Part shown: one piece after another, positions 1 to 9,995 of the stretch
How positions within the stretch are numbered: the first letter of the stretch is position 1
Layout: the number at the start of each line of letters is the position of its first letter
NCBI GenBank assembly: GCA_937901895.1
Contig: CALGTD010000164.1
Span: 20,169-84,168 of the forward strand
DNA length: 64,000 nucleotides
Reading direction: 5' to 3'
Source of the DNA: an uncultured Spartobacteria bacterium
GTDB taxonomy: Bacteria; Verrucomicrobiota; Verrucomicrobiia; Chthoniobacterales; JAATET01
Position numbers and translations under genes: made by a program
The notes under the pieces: generated by a model
Told to the model about the DNA's origin: nothing
The model's database searches: none
The model's input: the letters and a program-made list of their open reading frames with translations, nothing else

Positions 1-1
1 A

Positions 2-3000
2 TTTCGCGATTTCGATTCGGCCGAGGTTGAAATCAAGGCGGCCATTGATCTCGCTCCCGACCATTCCTGGGTATGGTGCGAAAAAGCGGCGATCCTTCAC
101 CGCCGGGACGACCATGCGGCCGGTTATGCTGCCGTGCAGCATGCATTGAGTCTGAGGCCCTTCTACAGGCCGGCTGTGCAGCTGGGGGCGGAGCTTCTCC
201 AGCTCCTCGGGCGCGACGACGAAGCCGTTGATCTCCTTGTCAAAGCAAACGCGCAGCTCGAATCCGGAGCGGTCGTGATGCAGCTTGCAGCTCTTCAAGG
301 TGAGCTTGGCGAGCACGAAGCCGCTCTGGAACACTGGCGCCGGAGCGTAAGCCTCCACCCACTTGCGGAGCCGCCGTTTTCAATCTGGTTGAATGGTCAG
401 CTCGCGGATGCCTGCTACCATGCCGGCCGATTCTCCGAGGCGGCAGAGTATGCTCGCAAAGCCGGCGGGCGTTTTTATCAGGATTTTGCTGCGCGTTTGG
501 ATGAAGAGATTTCCTCGCGTCGAGTGGTTCTGCCCGTCGCGTTCGTTGCCCAGCACTATTCAACTTGTGCTCCTGCGACGCTGAGCGCGCTGAGTGCCTA
601 CTGGCGGGTCGCTGTCGACCACATAAAACTTGCCGCCGAGATTTGTTATGGGGGCACTTCGGATTATGTCGAGCGTGGGTGGGTGGAGAACAACGGGTTC
701 GTTGCCTGTGAATTCCGGGTGACCTGGCAATCAGCCTGCGCGCTCATTGATCGCGGGGTTCCATTTACTTTGACGACCGTCGAGACCACATCGGCGCATC
801 TCCAGGCTCTTGTCGGCTACGACCTGATCCGAAGAACCTTCCTGCTGAGGGATCCGTCGCGGCGTAACCTGGTTGAAGTCCGTGCGAACGAGTTTCTTGA
901 ACGGTATGCCGCGTTCGGTCCGCGTGGGATGGTGATGGTTCCCAAAGACGAGGCCTCTCGTCTCGACGGCGTGGAGCTGCCCGATGCGGACTTGTATGAC
1001 CACTTTCATGTCTTCCAGAAAGCGCTCGCCCGTCACGATCGTGATGGTGCGGAGAGCGAACTTGAAGCACTCGAAGGCAAGGCGACAGGGCATCGAATCA
1101 CTCTCCATGCGCGCCGGTGTCTGGCGATCTATGACGCGCACCCCGTTCGAGAGTTGGAGGCCGTTGAGGGGATGCTCGACTTGCATCCGGGATGCCCTCT
1201 CTACCTTTGGGCGAAGGCCTGCCTCCTTCAGCGGATTTCTCCGGGCAAGGAACACCGTCGCTTTCTTCATCAGATCGCCTGCGATCGTTCAGCCGATCCG
1301 GTGTTCTGGTGCGAATGGGCACGGACGTTGGGTTTGGACGCCCGCCATGCGCGGTTTGCCGACCGCTACCTGCTGCTTGCTTTGCGCGCCCAGCCATATG
1401 AGCCGGGATTTCTTTCCCAGCTCGGAGATTCACTTTGGAATCAACGGCGGTTTGAATCCGCGGCCGATATCTACCGCCTGGCGGCATGTGTGGGAGGCGT
1501 GGACCGGTGGGGATGGTCCTATTTCCAAGCCTGTCGGCACACTCGTCGAAGTGACGAGGCGCTGCATCTTCTGCGCGCCCGTTACGAGATGGCGGGAAAC
1601 GCCTCTGCGCAACCCGCGCGTATCCTCTTCAATGCACTTGTGGCTCTCGATCGATCCGCAGAGGCCTTTGCGTTGCTTGATAACGCGATCGATCGCCGTG
1701 GTGAGGATGGACAGCTCCTTGTTTTCGCTGCAGATGAGTTCGCGTGCGCCGGCAAATGGGAGCGAGCCGAAAAACTGCTCGCTGATGCTGAGGCCCGAGC
1801 CTCCAGAAACTCGTGGCTCCGGGCCAAGGCGCATCTCGCGAACTACCGTTGTGACCTTTCAACGGCGCTGAAGAACTGGCGGACGGTCCTCGAGCAGGAA
1901 CCGCTGGCGCTGGATGCACTGCGCTCGGTCGCCAGACTCACGGCCGAAACCGAGGGGAGGGGGGCTGCACTGGCGTTCCTCGAAGAGACTGTCAACCGCC
2001 ATCCCCATTTTCTCCCGCTCGCCGAGTTGCACATCGAGTTTCTTCGCAGTGAGCCGCCACAGGTTGCAGAGAAGGTCATCCGATCTGCGCTCGCTCGCGA
2101 TTCCCGGAACGCATGGTTGCATCGGGAACTGGCCCTCACGCTCGCCAATCAGCGCAGATTCGGCGAGGCCGGTGAAGAGGTCGACAAGGGGCTTCAAATT
2201 GATCCTCACAATCCGGATTCCTTCGCCACGCGCGGCCGTGTTTGCGAGCTGGAGGGGCGGATCCCAGCGGCGGCGGAGTCGTTTCGTGCGGCATTAAAGA
2301 TTTCCATCGATCACTCGTTCTCAATGGAAGGCCTCCTGCGCAGTTGCCAGAGCTTCGAAGACAGGAAGGCGGCGCTGGAGTTCGTTCGCACCGAGCTTGT
2401 GAGCCAGGTTGTATTCGGAGACGGCATCCTCGCATTTCGCGACGAGGGCTACCCCGTGCTGGAGCCGGCGGAATTGCTTGCGATGCTGCGTGAGGCGCTT
2501 TCAGCACGTCCGGATCTCTGGCAGGCGTGGGTCGCAGTGATCGCCCAACTGGTGGATCTCGGACGTTTGGAAGAGGCGCGTCGTCACGCTCTCGAAGCTG
2601 TGGATCGCTTCCCGCTGGTGCCGCGGGTTTGGTTCGAACTTTCCGTTGTCTACAGTGCGCGGGGGGAGAGCCTGGAGGCAATTCCCCCTCTGCAGCAGGC
2701 GCTGGCGATTTCGCCGGCCTGGGGTGCGGCCTCCCGGGCGCTCTCCACGGTTTTGGAGAAGCTGGGGCGGCTCGATGACGCCAGGTCGACGCTCGATCGA
2801 GCCATCGCAGCAGCGCCGCTTGACGCATTCAACCATGGCTTCCTGGCCGGGGTGTTGTGGAAGCAGGGGCGGCGTGAGGAAGCATTGTTCAGCTTGCAGC
2901 AGGCGCTGCGTATCGACCCCGATTACAGCTGGGCCTGGGAGGTTCTCAAATTCTGGTCCGTGGAGATGGGAAGGCCGGAGATGAACATCACTCTCGCCCG

Positions 3001-4672
3001 CGAACTGGCCCGGGAGCGGAGCGGGGAGGCGCGTTTGTGGTTGCGGCTTGCGGAGGCTCTGGCTGAGGAGGATGTCACTCAAGCGATCGAGGCCACGAAG
3101 ACGGCCATAGGCCTCGAACCATACAATGCAAATGCCCATGAGCATCTGGCGGTTCTTCATTGCATGGAGGGCCGGTTCGGCGAGGCGTTGGAGGCCTGTG
3201 CGCCCGCTGTATTCCGGGAACATCAGCCCTTGCCGCTTCAGGGAAGGGAGGCGTGGATCGAAGCCCAGCGAGGAAACATCCTCCTCGCCATCGAGAAGAT
3301 GCGGGGGGTTGTCCGCAGATCTCCCGACTACTTCTGGGGATGGCGCCAGCTGGCGGACTGGCTGACGAGCCGGCAGCAGTATTCCTCGGCGATGGAGGCC
3401 GCGCAGGCCATGGCACGACTGCAACCACGGTCCGCCATGCCGCTCGGCTACATTGCCGAGCTCCAGCTCCAGATAGGGGAGTCTCGCGCTGCATGGGACA
3501 CCTTTCGCAAGGCGTTCAATCTCGATCCCGACTACCAATATGCGGGAACCCGTCTGTTCGACGCGCAGCTGCGTTCCGGGGATTTGAAAGGGGCGGAGGA
3601 GACCCTCGCCCTGCTCGAACTGCATCATCCCGGCGCGTCGACAAACGCCTCTCGTGTGAGACTGTTGTGCAGGCTCGGGCGCAAGGAGGAGGCTCTGTCC
3701 CTGTTTCGAGAGATTTGCTTTACCGACAGGCGCCATTCGGCGGCACTTGTGGAAGCTGCGGATGCGATCTCCGAGGCCGGGTGGGAGACGATGGCGATGA
3801 AGCTCTATGGGGAGATTCTGCACGCCCCGACAGTGAATCCGGACGTAGGCGCCCTTTGGGCTCGAGTGCTTTGCAAGCGAAAGTATTGGATTTCCGGCCA
3901 CGGGCTCGCATCGCTGGATCCCCGAAGTCCCGTGGGACGGGCAGCACGCATAGTCCTTCTCGAGAAGGCCGCGGAGACCGGCCGGCGGAAATTTGTGAAA
4001 CGGTTGTTGCGGCGGGACGGCGCCGCCTTGCGGGAGGATACCCGGGCATGGGGTGCCGGCGGCTATGCCCTCGCCACTCTGCAGGAGGCCTCTGAGGGCG
4101 TGAGGTGGCTGGCGGATTGGAAAGGGCACCCGGATGCCGAGCCCTGGATGCTTTACAACCTCGCGCTGTTGCTTCGCGCGTTCGACCGCCATGTGGAGGC
4201 GCGAGCAGTTTCCATCCATGCGACGTCTCTCCATGGCGATCACACGACTCCCTCTCACCATCTCTTTCTGGCTTGGGACGAGGCGGTGGGAGGAGCATTT
4301 GATCTCGCCAAACAGCGTCTTGATGCGCTTCCGCGTGACGAAGGGTCGCTTTACGATACGATGCTCCGCGCGGTGGTTGGCGCAATGATCTCCGTTGGTC
4401 AGGTGCCACCGTCCGGGAAAGCTGCAGTTTACGAGAGCGAGCGTGTGGTTCTGCAACAGGCGTCGTGGAGGCCGCACTGGAACGACGTTGGTTTAAGCCA
4501 TCTCGCACGTGAAGGGATTCGAGTGATGGCGGAGAGCGCGAAAAAGAAGCCGTTTCGCGTTGGGACCGGTATGCCTTTTTTCCGTCTGACGAGTGAGCCT
4601 GTCAGCTGGTTTTGGATCCTCCTCGGATTCGCCCTTATCCAGGTGATCCGGGCGTGCAGCGGCGGGCAATAG
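2..4672 (+). CDS. Giant TPR protein with embedded C39-peptidase-like domain (5' partial)
   Basis: The frame is open from the first base of the window and the residues before the first ATG (134) already look like TPR helices (AIDLAPDHSW), so the true start lies upstream. About 1,556 residues are visible. TPR-type repeats with the A-x-x-x-x-P pattern (ALRIDPDYSWAW, AIAAAPLDAFNHG, AFNLDPDYQYAG) fill most of it. A C39-like papain fold interrupts them at about nt 530-930: it has the Q-x5-C nucleophile region (QHYSTCAPAT), a downstream His (SAHLQALVGYD) and a following Asp (LRDPS). The C-terminus has one hydrophobic segment (WFWILLGFALIQVI), which suggests a tail anchor. The catalytic-triad assignment is by motif only. 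The domain could be a protease or a catalytically dead binding module. I know of no named family with this architecture. Confidence 0.8.
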   Translation, partial: FRDFDSAEVEIKAAIDLAPDHSWVWCEKAAILHRRDDHAAGYAAVQHALSLRPFYRPAVQLGAELLQLLGRDDEAVDLLVKANAQLESGAVVMQLAALQGELGEHEAALEHWRRSVSLHPLAEPPFSIWLNGQLADACYHAGRFSEAAEYARKAGGRFYQDFAARLDEEISSRRVVLPVAFVAQHYSTCAPATLSALSAYWRVAVDHIKLAAEICYGGTSDYVERGWVENNGFVACEFRVTWQSACALIDRGVPFTLTTVETTSAHLQALVGYDLIRRTFLLRDPSRRNLVEVRANEFLERYAAFGPRGMVMVPKDEASRLDGVELPDADLYDHFHVFQKALARHDRDGAESELEALEGKATGHRITLHARRCLAIYDAHPVRELEAVEGMLDLHPGCPLYLWAKACLLQRISPGKEHRRFLHQIACDRSADPVFWCEWARTLGLDARHARFADRYLLLALRAQPYEPGFLSQLGDSLWNQRRFESAADIYRLAACVGGVDRWGWSYFQACRHTRRSDEALHLLRARYEMAGNASAQPARILFNALVALDRSAEAFALLDNAIDRRGEDGQLLVFAADEFACAGKWERAEKLLADAEARASRNSWLRAKAHLANYRCDLSTALKNWRTVLEQEPLALDALRSVARLTAETEGRGAALAFLEETVNRHPHFLPLAELHIEFLRSEPPQVAEKVIRSALARDSRNAWLHRELALTLANQRRFGEAGEEVDKGLQIDPHNPDSFATRGRVCELEGRIPAAAESFRAALKISIDHSFSMEGLLRSCQSFEDRKAALEFVRTELVSQVVFGDGILAFRDEGYPVLEPAELLAMLREALSARPDLWQAWVAVIAQLVDLGRLEEARRHALEAVDRFPLVPRVWFELSVVYSARGESLEAIPPLQQALAISPAWGAASRALSTVLEKLGRLDDARSTLDRAIAAAPLDAFNHGFLAGVLWKQGRREEALFSLQQALRIDPDYSWAWEVLKFWSVEMGRPEMNITLARELARERSGEARLWLRLAEALAEEDVTQAIEATKTAIGLEPYNANAHEHLAVLHCMEGRFGEALEACAPAVFREHQPLPLQGREAWIEAQRGNILLAIEKMRGVVRRSPDYFWGWRQLADWLTSRQQYSSAMEAAQAMARLQPRSAMPLGYIAELQLQIGESRAAWDTFRKAFNLDPDYQYAGTRLFDAQLRSGDLKGAEETLALLELHHPGASTNASRVRLLCRLGRKEEALSLFREICFTDRRHSAALVEAADAISEAGWETMAMKLYGEILHAPTVNPDVGALWARVLCKRKYWISGHGLASLDPRSPVGRAARIVLLEKAAETGRRKFVKRLLRRDGAALREDTRAWGAGGYALATLQEASEGVRWLADWKGHPDAEPWMLYNLALLLRAFDRHVEARAVSIHATSLHGDHTTPSHHLFLAWDEAVGGAFDLAKQRLDALPRDEGSLYDTMLRAVVGAMISVGQVPPSGKAAVYESERVVLQQASWRPHWNDVGLSHLAREGIRVMAESAKKKPFRVGTGMPFFRLTSEPVSWFWILLGFALIQVIRACSGGQ

Positions 4673-4822
4673 AGGCGACGGCCGGCACTCTCGAGGATCG
4701 AGGCCGTGACCCACCGATTCAGGGGGCCGCGAGGAGTCCGCTGAAGATTCCGGCGTTGCCAGGTGGAAGAATGCGCGCCCCGATTCCGTGTGAGACGGAG
4801 ACGTTCGACATGAAGTGGAACG

Positions 4823-7800
4823 TCAATACTTCCGGCTGGCGACGGTTCTCCACCGGTAGAAGCTGCCGAGGGTTTTTGTGTCGGTGGAGGGATTGGCGGC
4901 GAAGTCGGGAATGTTGGGATCGTTCGCGTCGATGAATCGCTCGATCGTCACGGAACCGCGCTGTTCGGAACGAACGGAGTCGCGGGTTTCGTCCCACACG
5001 CCAGGATCGGTGCCGCGTGCCTTTTTGAGAGTCTGGACGCGGTAGTGAACGGTGTAGGTATTCGATTTCGTGGTGAGGCGCGGGTAGAGTGTGGTGTAGA
5101 TCCGTTCGCGGAGATTGTCAGCCGTGAGGGCATGGCTGGACCAGAAGGTCTCCATCGTTTCGGGCTTCTGGCCGACGGGCACGATGGGGACGTCGCAAAT
5201 CTCGGTCGCGGATCGGAAGATTTTACCCTGGTCGAAATAGTTGGTGTCGAGCTGCCGGAGCGTTTCATCGACATCGATCTCGAGTCGGTATTGGTCCTTC
5301 GTCTGGGCGCCGGCCTTGTCGTTGGTGCCCACGACGCCCTTGTAAACGGCGGCTTTGCTGTTCGGGATGGCGGTGAGCTTCTCGGACTTCAGGACCGCGA
5401 TGAGGCCGGTGGGACGTTTGAGGTAGGTGAACGGAAGGATCTGGTGGTTGAGGTTGATCTTTCCGGCGGTGGAGAAGCGATCGCTGATCGCGTAGGGCTC
5501 GACGACGGGCATCCAGAACAGGTCGAGGAAGAGGTGGTCCGGGATGCGCGTGGACGCGGCGGGGTGATTCTTCTGCGGGCGGAAGAGAAGGGTCTGCCAG
5601 GGCTTGCCGGCTTTCACGCCGCTCGACAACGAGCCGAAAATCCCGGGCGAGGGAATCTGGCGGTTCGGAGCGGAGAAGGTTTTTTCCTCCTCACCCATGT
5701 TTGCGGTCCAGTTTTTGTCCGCGGTGTCGAAATAGGGAATCTTGTCGTTGTTGATGCGGGCGTTTCCTTCGTCGGGCTTGTTGATGAAAGGACCGTCCAT
5801 GGTCGTCGGCAGGCCGGAATCGAAGTCGCCTGTAACGGCCGGCGTGGCGGTGGCATCGGCGGGGAAGTCGGGGTGCTTGGCGGCGGGGAAGTCGATCCCG
5901 GGCAGGAGTTTGCCGACCGCGCCAAAGCCGGGCTCGAAGTTGCTGGCGTAGGATTGCGTGAAGGTGTGGACGAGTCGCCGCGAGGGATCCTTGTAGGCGG
6001 CGGCGTCCGGTGGAGCGAAGACCGTGTCAGGAACCTCGTGGCTCGCGGCAACGAGGCGGTAGTCGCCATGGTGCGGGACCACGGTGCGGACGACGTCCTT
6101 CTCGTGAAAGACGGGGCGGAAATCGTAATAGAGGCGGCCGCTGCCGGAAATCGGACCCTGGAGAGAGAGCGACCAGTATTGCTCCTTGTCCTTTTTCGGT
6201 TCGGTCACGAGGTCCGGGATCGGAAGGGTGGCCGGCGGCATCTTGATGCGGATGGTCTGGATGAGATCCTTCGAAGCCATGTTGCTGTTCCTGCCGGCGT
6301 AGATTTCGACGGTGATGTCGCCACCGCTGAATTCCATCGTGCCGCCGGTCGGCGGTGCGGGAATGCGAATGGGCTCGCCGATAAATGGATAGAGCTCCCC
6401 CTTGTCCGCCGGGAGGCCGCCGCGGGCGGGAGCGCCCCTGCGGAAAAGGAAGTAGCGCGTGCCGGGCGTGCCTCCCCACGTGCGCCCCTTGGCCAGCGGT
6501 CCGCCGCCGCCATTTTCCGGAAGGTTTTCCGCGTTCGCGTTTTCGGAGTAGACCACGGAGGCCTCGGAACCTGTCAGCTCGGGGAAGAGCGGCGCAGTAA
6601 CGGCGCCGGACGTGATGGTGAGGTTCTCCAGGCCGGTGATCTTCACCTTCATGTTCGCGACGACCTTGTTCCAGCCGAGTGCCGGCGAGAAGAGCTCCAT
6701 CAGTGCCATGGCCTGGATGCACTTTTCGCCCGGGTTCAGGATGTTGCCGCCGAGGACGCGGTTTGCCGGGACGTTGCTTCCGGAGGATTCATCCGCCGGA
6801 GTCGCAGGATTATCCGCCACGGCATTGCAGATGAACTGAATGCCGAATTCCGAGAGCGTGTAGGCGCGGCCGAAGCCCATGGTGTCGCCCTTTTGCGACG
6901 GGGTGACCCAGCCGATCCCTGGCTGATGGTTTTTATATGGCGTGTAGCGGCCGTTTTCAGGGAGCAGGAAGTCCCAGAGATTCGTGGACCGGATGTAGTC
7001 GAAAATTTCGGTGAGGATCTGGTCGCGGTCGGCTCCGTATTTCGCGAGAAAATTACCGCCGAAGCCCGGCACGGGCGTGCTGGTGAGCTTCTGGAGGTAG
7101 CTGTAGAGCTGCTGGTTCCGGGTGATCGCAATGTCCGTGCCCGGGCTCAACGGGTCCTCGCGCTGGAAGTAGTAGGGCTTCGCGTCCGCGCCGGTGCCGA
7201 TGGAGGAGCAAAAGGCGATGAGCCGGTCGAAGACGGTGACCTTCGAGGCCTGCAGATTCCGGAAGATCGGCCAGCAGGCGATGCGCGGGAGATCGAAGAG
7301 ATTCGTCTCGGGCGCACGGCTGTTTGTGGTGAGGAAAAACGGCGCCTGCGCCAGATCGTCCTGCATGAGCGGCTGCGACGAGGGCGTGCGATCATCCGAG
7401 AAAATCGCCTCGTCCGTGCTGGCGTAGAGACGGTCGGTGTCGGCCTGGAGTGGCTTGGTGGCGAGGGCGGTGCCGTTTCGCGAACCACCGTCCACGACGC
7501 GCGGTGTGAGGTCGTAAATCTGCCCGCGCGTGAGATATGGGAACACGGCGGAGAGGCTCGTGGTCGCCGGGTGGCCGGGGTAGCTCTGCCATTCGTTTCG
7601 TGCCGGCTGGTGATGGGCGAGCCTGTTGCGCTCGAATTCCGTATTCATGCGCGGTGTGTCCCAGTAGGTGCCCTCGCTGGCGGTGTTCAGATTCACCTTG
7701 CTCGTTTCGTCATCGGTCCAGAACGCGATGCGACCAACGATCTCCTCACCGTCGGGCACGGGAACGGTTGCGGTTTTTCCGGAGCCTCCGGTGGGGGAGA

Positions 7801-8407
7801 CAAGGCTGCCGTCGCTCAGGACGTAGAGCCAGCGCACGGGCATGGGAGCCGGCTGCCAGTCGGTGGCGCCGGGGGCATTCACGATGCGGAAGCCCTCGGC
7901 GAGAAGATTGTCGGAGGGATCCTCGAGATTCTCTCCCGCGGCACGGGGATCCAGAATGGGGAAAACCTTCTCCGTCCCCACCGGGATGGGGGCATTGAGG
8001 TCGGTCCAGAGCGCGGGCTCCTGCGACCACGTGTCGCCGGGCGCGTCGGCGGACAGGCCGGATTCGACGCCGGGATCATCCGTGATGAGCTGGTCGGCCG
8101 AGTAGAGTTTGTAGGACTTCAACGCGCTGCCGGAGTTGTCAAAGGTCCGGATCATGCCAGGCTGCGAAGCCCAGGCGACGGTTCGTCCCTGGTTGGTGGC
8201 CATGTGAATCTGACCCTTCACAAGATCGATGGCCGTGTCGGTGAGCAATTCCGCGGAAACCCCGTCCTGATGACTCGCCGCCGCGGCTCGTTCCGTGGAG
8301 GTGCGCAGGAAAAAACCAAGCACGAGCACGAGGAGCAGGACGAGGATGGTCAGCACGGCGACGAGGGCGAATCCCCGGTCGCGGCGGATGATGGCGAATC
8401 GATTCAT
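4823..8407 (-). CDS. Verru_Chthon cassette protein A
   Basis: This 1,194-residue protein is the last gene of a four-gene minus-strand cassette. The start chosen is ATG at 8407, which overlaps the stop of the preceding gene (ATGA); the longer open frame upstream is non-coding shadow. The N-terminus MNRFAIIRRDRGFALVAVL is a basic stretch followed by one long hydrophobic helix, like a GspK/PilX-type pseudopilin leader. The rest is a large extracytoplasmic domain, probably mostly beta. Length, N-terminus and gene order match the TIGRFAM family known as Verru_Chthon cassette protein A, which is of unknown function and found in multiple copies in Verrucomicrobia. By analogy with GspK it may cap a pseudopilus-like filament; that is inference. 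Confidence 0.8.
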   Translation of the reverse strand: MNRFAIIRRDRGFALVAVLTILVLLLVLVLGFFLRTSTERAAAASHQDGVSAELLTDTAIDLVKGQIHMATNQGRTVAWASQPGMIRTFDNSGSALKSYKLYSADQLITDDPGVESGLSADAPGDTWSQEPALWTDLNAPIPVGTEKVFPILDPRAAGENLEDPSDNLLAEGFRIVNAPGATDWQPAPMPVRWLYVLSDGSLVSPTGGSGKTATVPVPDGEEIVGRIAFWTDDETSKVNLNTASEGTYWDTPRMNTEFERNRLAHHQPARNEWQSYPGHPATTSLSAVFPYLTRGQIYDLTPRVVDGGSRNGTALATKPLQADTDRLYASTDEAIFSDDRTPSSQPLMQDDLAQAPFFLTTNSRAPETNLFDLPRIACWPIFRNLQASKVTVFDRLIAFCSSIGTGADAKPYYFQREDPLSPGTDIAITRNQQLYSYLQKLTSTPVPGFGGNFLAKYGADRDQILTEIFDYIRSTNLWDFLLPENGRYTPYKNHQPGIGWVTPSQKGDTMGFGRAYTLSEFGIQFICNAVADNPATPADESSGSNVPANRVLGGNILNPGEKCIQAMALMELFSPALGWNKVVANMKVKITGLENLTITSGAVTAPLFPELTGSEASVVYSENANAENLPENGGGGPLAKGRTWGGTPGTRYFLFRRGAPARGGLPADKGELYPFIGEPIRIPAPPTGGTMEFSGGDITVEIYAGRNSNMASKDLIQTIRIKMPPATLPIPDLVTEPKKDKEQYWSLSLQGPISGSGRLYYDFRPVFHEKDVVRTVVPHHGDYRLVAASHEVPDTVFAPPDAAAYKDPSRRLVHTFTQSYASNFEPGFGAVGKLLPGIDFPAAKHPDFPADATATPAVTGDFDSGLPTTMDGPFINKPDEGNARINNDKIPYFDTADKNWTANMGEEEKTFSAPNRQIPSPGIFGSLSSGVKAGKPWQTLLFRPQKNHPAASTRIPDHLFLDLFWMPVVEPYAISDRFSTAGKINLNHQILPFTYLKRPTGLIAVLKSEKLTAIPNSKAAVYKGVVGTNDKAGAQTKDQYRLEIDVDETLRQLDTNYFDQGKIFRSATEICDVPIVPVGQKPETMETFWSSHALTADNLRERIYTTLYPRLTTKSNTYTVHYRVQTLKKARGTDPGVWDETRDSVRSEQRGSVTIERFIDANDPNIPDFAANPSTDTKTLGSFYRWRTVASRKY

Positions 8408-9024
8408 GGCCGGAAAACGCTCACCTTTCCGGTGAGTGGGTCGACTTGAAGGGTGTAGAAATTCTTCGGCGCGGCGGGGTCGTCTGCGATCGGCTGCGCG
8501 GTGAGGAAGTTGTTTGTGGCCACGACGGTGCTGCTCGTGCGGCCGCCTGGCAGAAACCGGAAACCGGCATAGGTCACCGCATCGTCGCCGATTTTTGCAT
8601 CCCCCTTCACATGGGGATCCGCGTCGAGGAGGGGCGAAAGCGAGGGATTGTCCGAGATCACGACGCCGGCCGGCAGCTTTCGAAGGCGGCCTGCAGGCAC
8701 CTCGGTCACGTCGCTGTCGGTCGTTTCCACCCGCCAGATTTGAACGGCGCGCCAGCCGGCCTCGGGCCCGGTTGCCCAATAATAGAACCGCACCTGCACC
8801 TCCCGATTGCGGGTCAGTGCCTCCTGACGTGCGAGCGCGATCTGGTCGCCGATGAGCTGGCCTGCTTGATTGAGGGTGGACCCGCGCAGCGGTGCGATGA
8901 TCGCCGGCGCAGTGACCGCCAGCAGAATGCCGAGAACGACCATGACGAGAAGAAGCTCGAGCAGGGAAAAAGCCCGGGCGGTTCGTCGCGAGGGAGCTGG
9001 AGTGCGCGGGATCATGGGCTCCAT
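8404..9024 (-). CDS. Verru_Chthon cassette protein D (pseudopilin-like)
   Basis: This is a 206-residue protein with a type IV pilin-like leader: a short basic N-terminus, then A^FSLLELLLVMVVLGILLAV. The residue before the predicted cleavage point is Ala rather than the usual Gly, so processing by a prepilin peptidase is not certain. The body resembles GspH-type minor pseudopilins (LARQEALTRNREVQVRFYYW). It overlaps the end of cassette gene C by 13 nt and the start of gene A by 4 nt, so it is translationally coupled. Start 9024 (MEPM) was chosen; an internal Met three codons later is also possible. Confidence 0.8.
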   Translation of the reverse strand: MEPMIPRTPAPSRRTARAFSLLELLLVMVVLGILLAVTAPAIIAPLRGSTLNQAGQLIGDQIALARQEALTRNREVQVRFYYWATGPEAGWRAVQIWRVETTDSDVTEVPAGRLRKLPAGVVISDNPSLSPLLDADPHVKGDAKIGDDAVTYAGFRFLPGGRTSSTVVATNNFLTAQPIADDPAAPKNFYTLQVDPLTGKVSVFRP

Positions 9025-9995
9025 TTCGATTCCTTGAGCGAAATCGAGCTCGAGTAGATGCGGTAGTTCAGCCGTTCCTTTCGGAGCGCCTCCTCGACGG
9101 CGAGCAGGTCACTCTGGAATTGTTCCTCGTTCTGGCTGGTGAATTTCCCCACGAGCGCGTCCCGAATGACCGCGGGCGTTTGCGAGCCTTTTTCGATGCG
9201 AAGTGCGGACTTCTCGTCGAGCACGATCATGGTGACTGCCAGCACGGGCGGCAGTTGATGAGCGGTGACGGGCTGCGGGCTGGCGTCCGCATTCGATCTC
9301 GAGTCGTAGTTGTAATCCCGCACCAGGTCCGTCGGAGACGCGGCGGGATCCTTCGCCCGGATGATCAGCGCGATCACGTTGTCCGCAATGGGCGTGGCGG
9401 GCGTGTCAAGCTGGGCAACCCAGTCACGCGCGCTGTGCGAAACCTCGTGCACGGCGTTTTTCTCGGTGGGTTCGAGAAGCTGCATCAGACGGAACCGCCA
9501 CGGGTTCGACGAGTTTTTCACGTGAGCGGGCACCGTGGGGTTCTGGCAAAACTGGATGAAGTAACCGCAGGTGTTCAAAAGGGAGCGCAACTTTCCGTAG
9601 CGGTCGTGGTCGGCGGTATGGCCCGAGGGCAGCTGGAAAAACACCGCCTGTCCCGTGCCGGCCGTCCCGGGCACGCCGCCCTGTCCAGCCGGCCCCACGA
9701 AAAACGCGAGATCCGACTCGCGGCGGTAGCGCGTGGGCTGCTGCGGGTTGTCGTAATCGATGTAGGTGTTTAGCGTGGCGCGACTGAGATTGGTGCTGAG
9801 AAGCTCGAAGGCGAGCCGGGCGTCCTGGAAGGAATCCACCTTGTCGGAGACCCGCTGCCAGGAAGCGGATACCTGAGTGAGGACCGAAAGGATGCCGACC
9901 AGCAGCACCATGACGATGGCCATGGCAACCAGCAGCTCCACGAGCGAGAACCCCTCGCGTCGCGCCCTGCGGGGGATTGCGGGAGAGATGGGCAT
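9012..9995 (-). CDS. Verru_Chthon cassette protein C (pseudopilin-like)
   Basis: This 327-residue protein has a canonical prepilin motif (EG^FSLVELLVAMAIVMVLL) and a large soluble domain (SWQRVSDKVDSFQDARLAFE) that resembles GspJ-type minor pseudopilins. Its start codon overlaps the stop of gene B (ATGA), and its end overlaps gene D. The family is Verru_Chthon cassette protein C. The cassette presumably encodes an envelope-spanning filament or secretion device, but no ATPase, secretin or peptidase is in the cassette itself, so it would need to borrow these, possibly from the T2SS at 50.7-61.2 kb. Confidence 0.8.
   Translation of the reverse strand: MPISPAIPRRARREGFSLVELLVAMAIVMVLLVGILSVLTQVSASWQRVSDKVDSFQDARLAFELLSTNLSRATLNTYIDYDNPQQPTRYRRESDLAFFVGPAGQGGVPGTAGTGQAVFFQLPSGHTADHDRYGKLRSLLNTCGYFIQFCQNPTVPAHVKNSSNPWRFRLMQLLEPTEKNAVHEVSHSARDWVAQLDTPATPIADNVIALIIRAKDPAASPTDLVRDYNYDSRSNADASPQPVTAHQLPPVLAVTMIVLDEKSALRIEKGSQTPAVIRDALVGKFTSQNEEQFQSDLLAVEEALRKERLNYRIYSSSISLKESKWSP

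Noticed and set aside
2501..4477. A 658-codon minus-strand ORF
   Set aside because: Antisense to the TPR giant, whose repeats are clearly coding; no recognisable domain in the antisense frame.
5045..8449. A 1,134-codon plus-strand ORF
   Set aside because: It is antisense to cassette gene A, has no domain or ribosome site, and its residue pattern (many Arg, Gly, Glu, Val) is that of a high-GC shadow frame.
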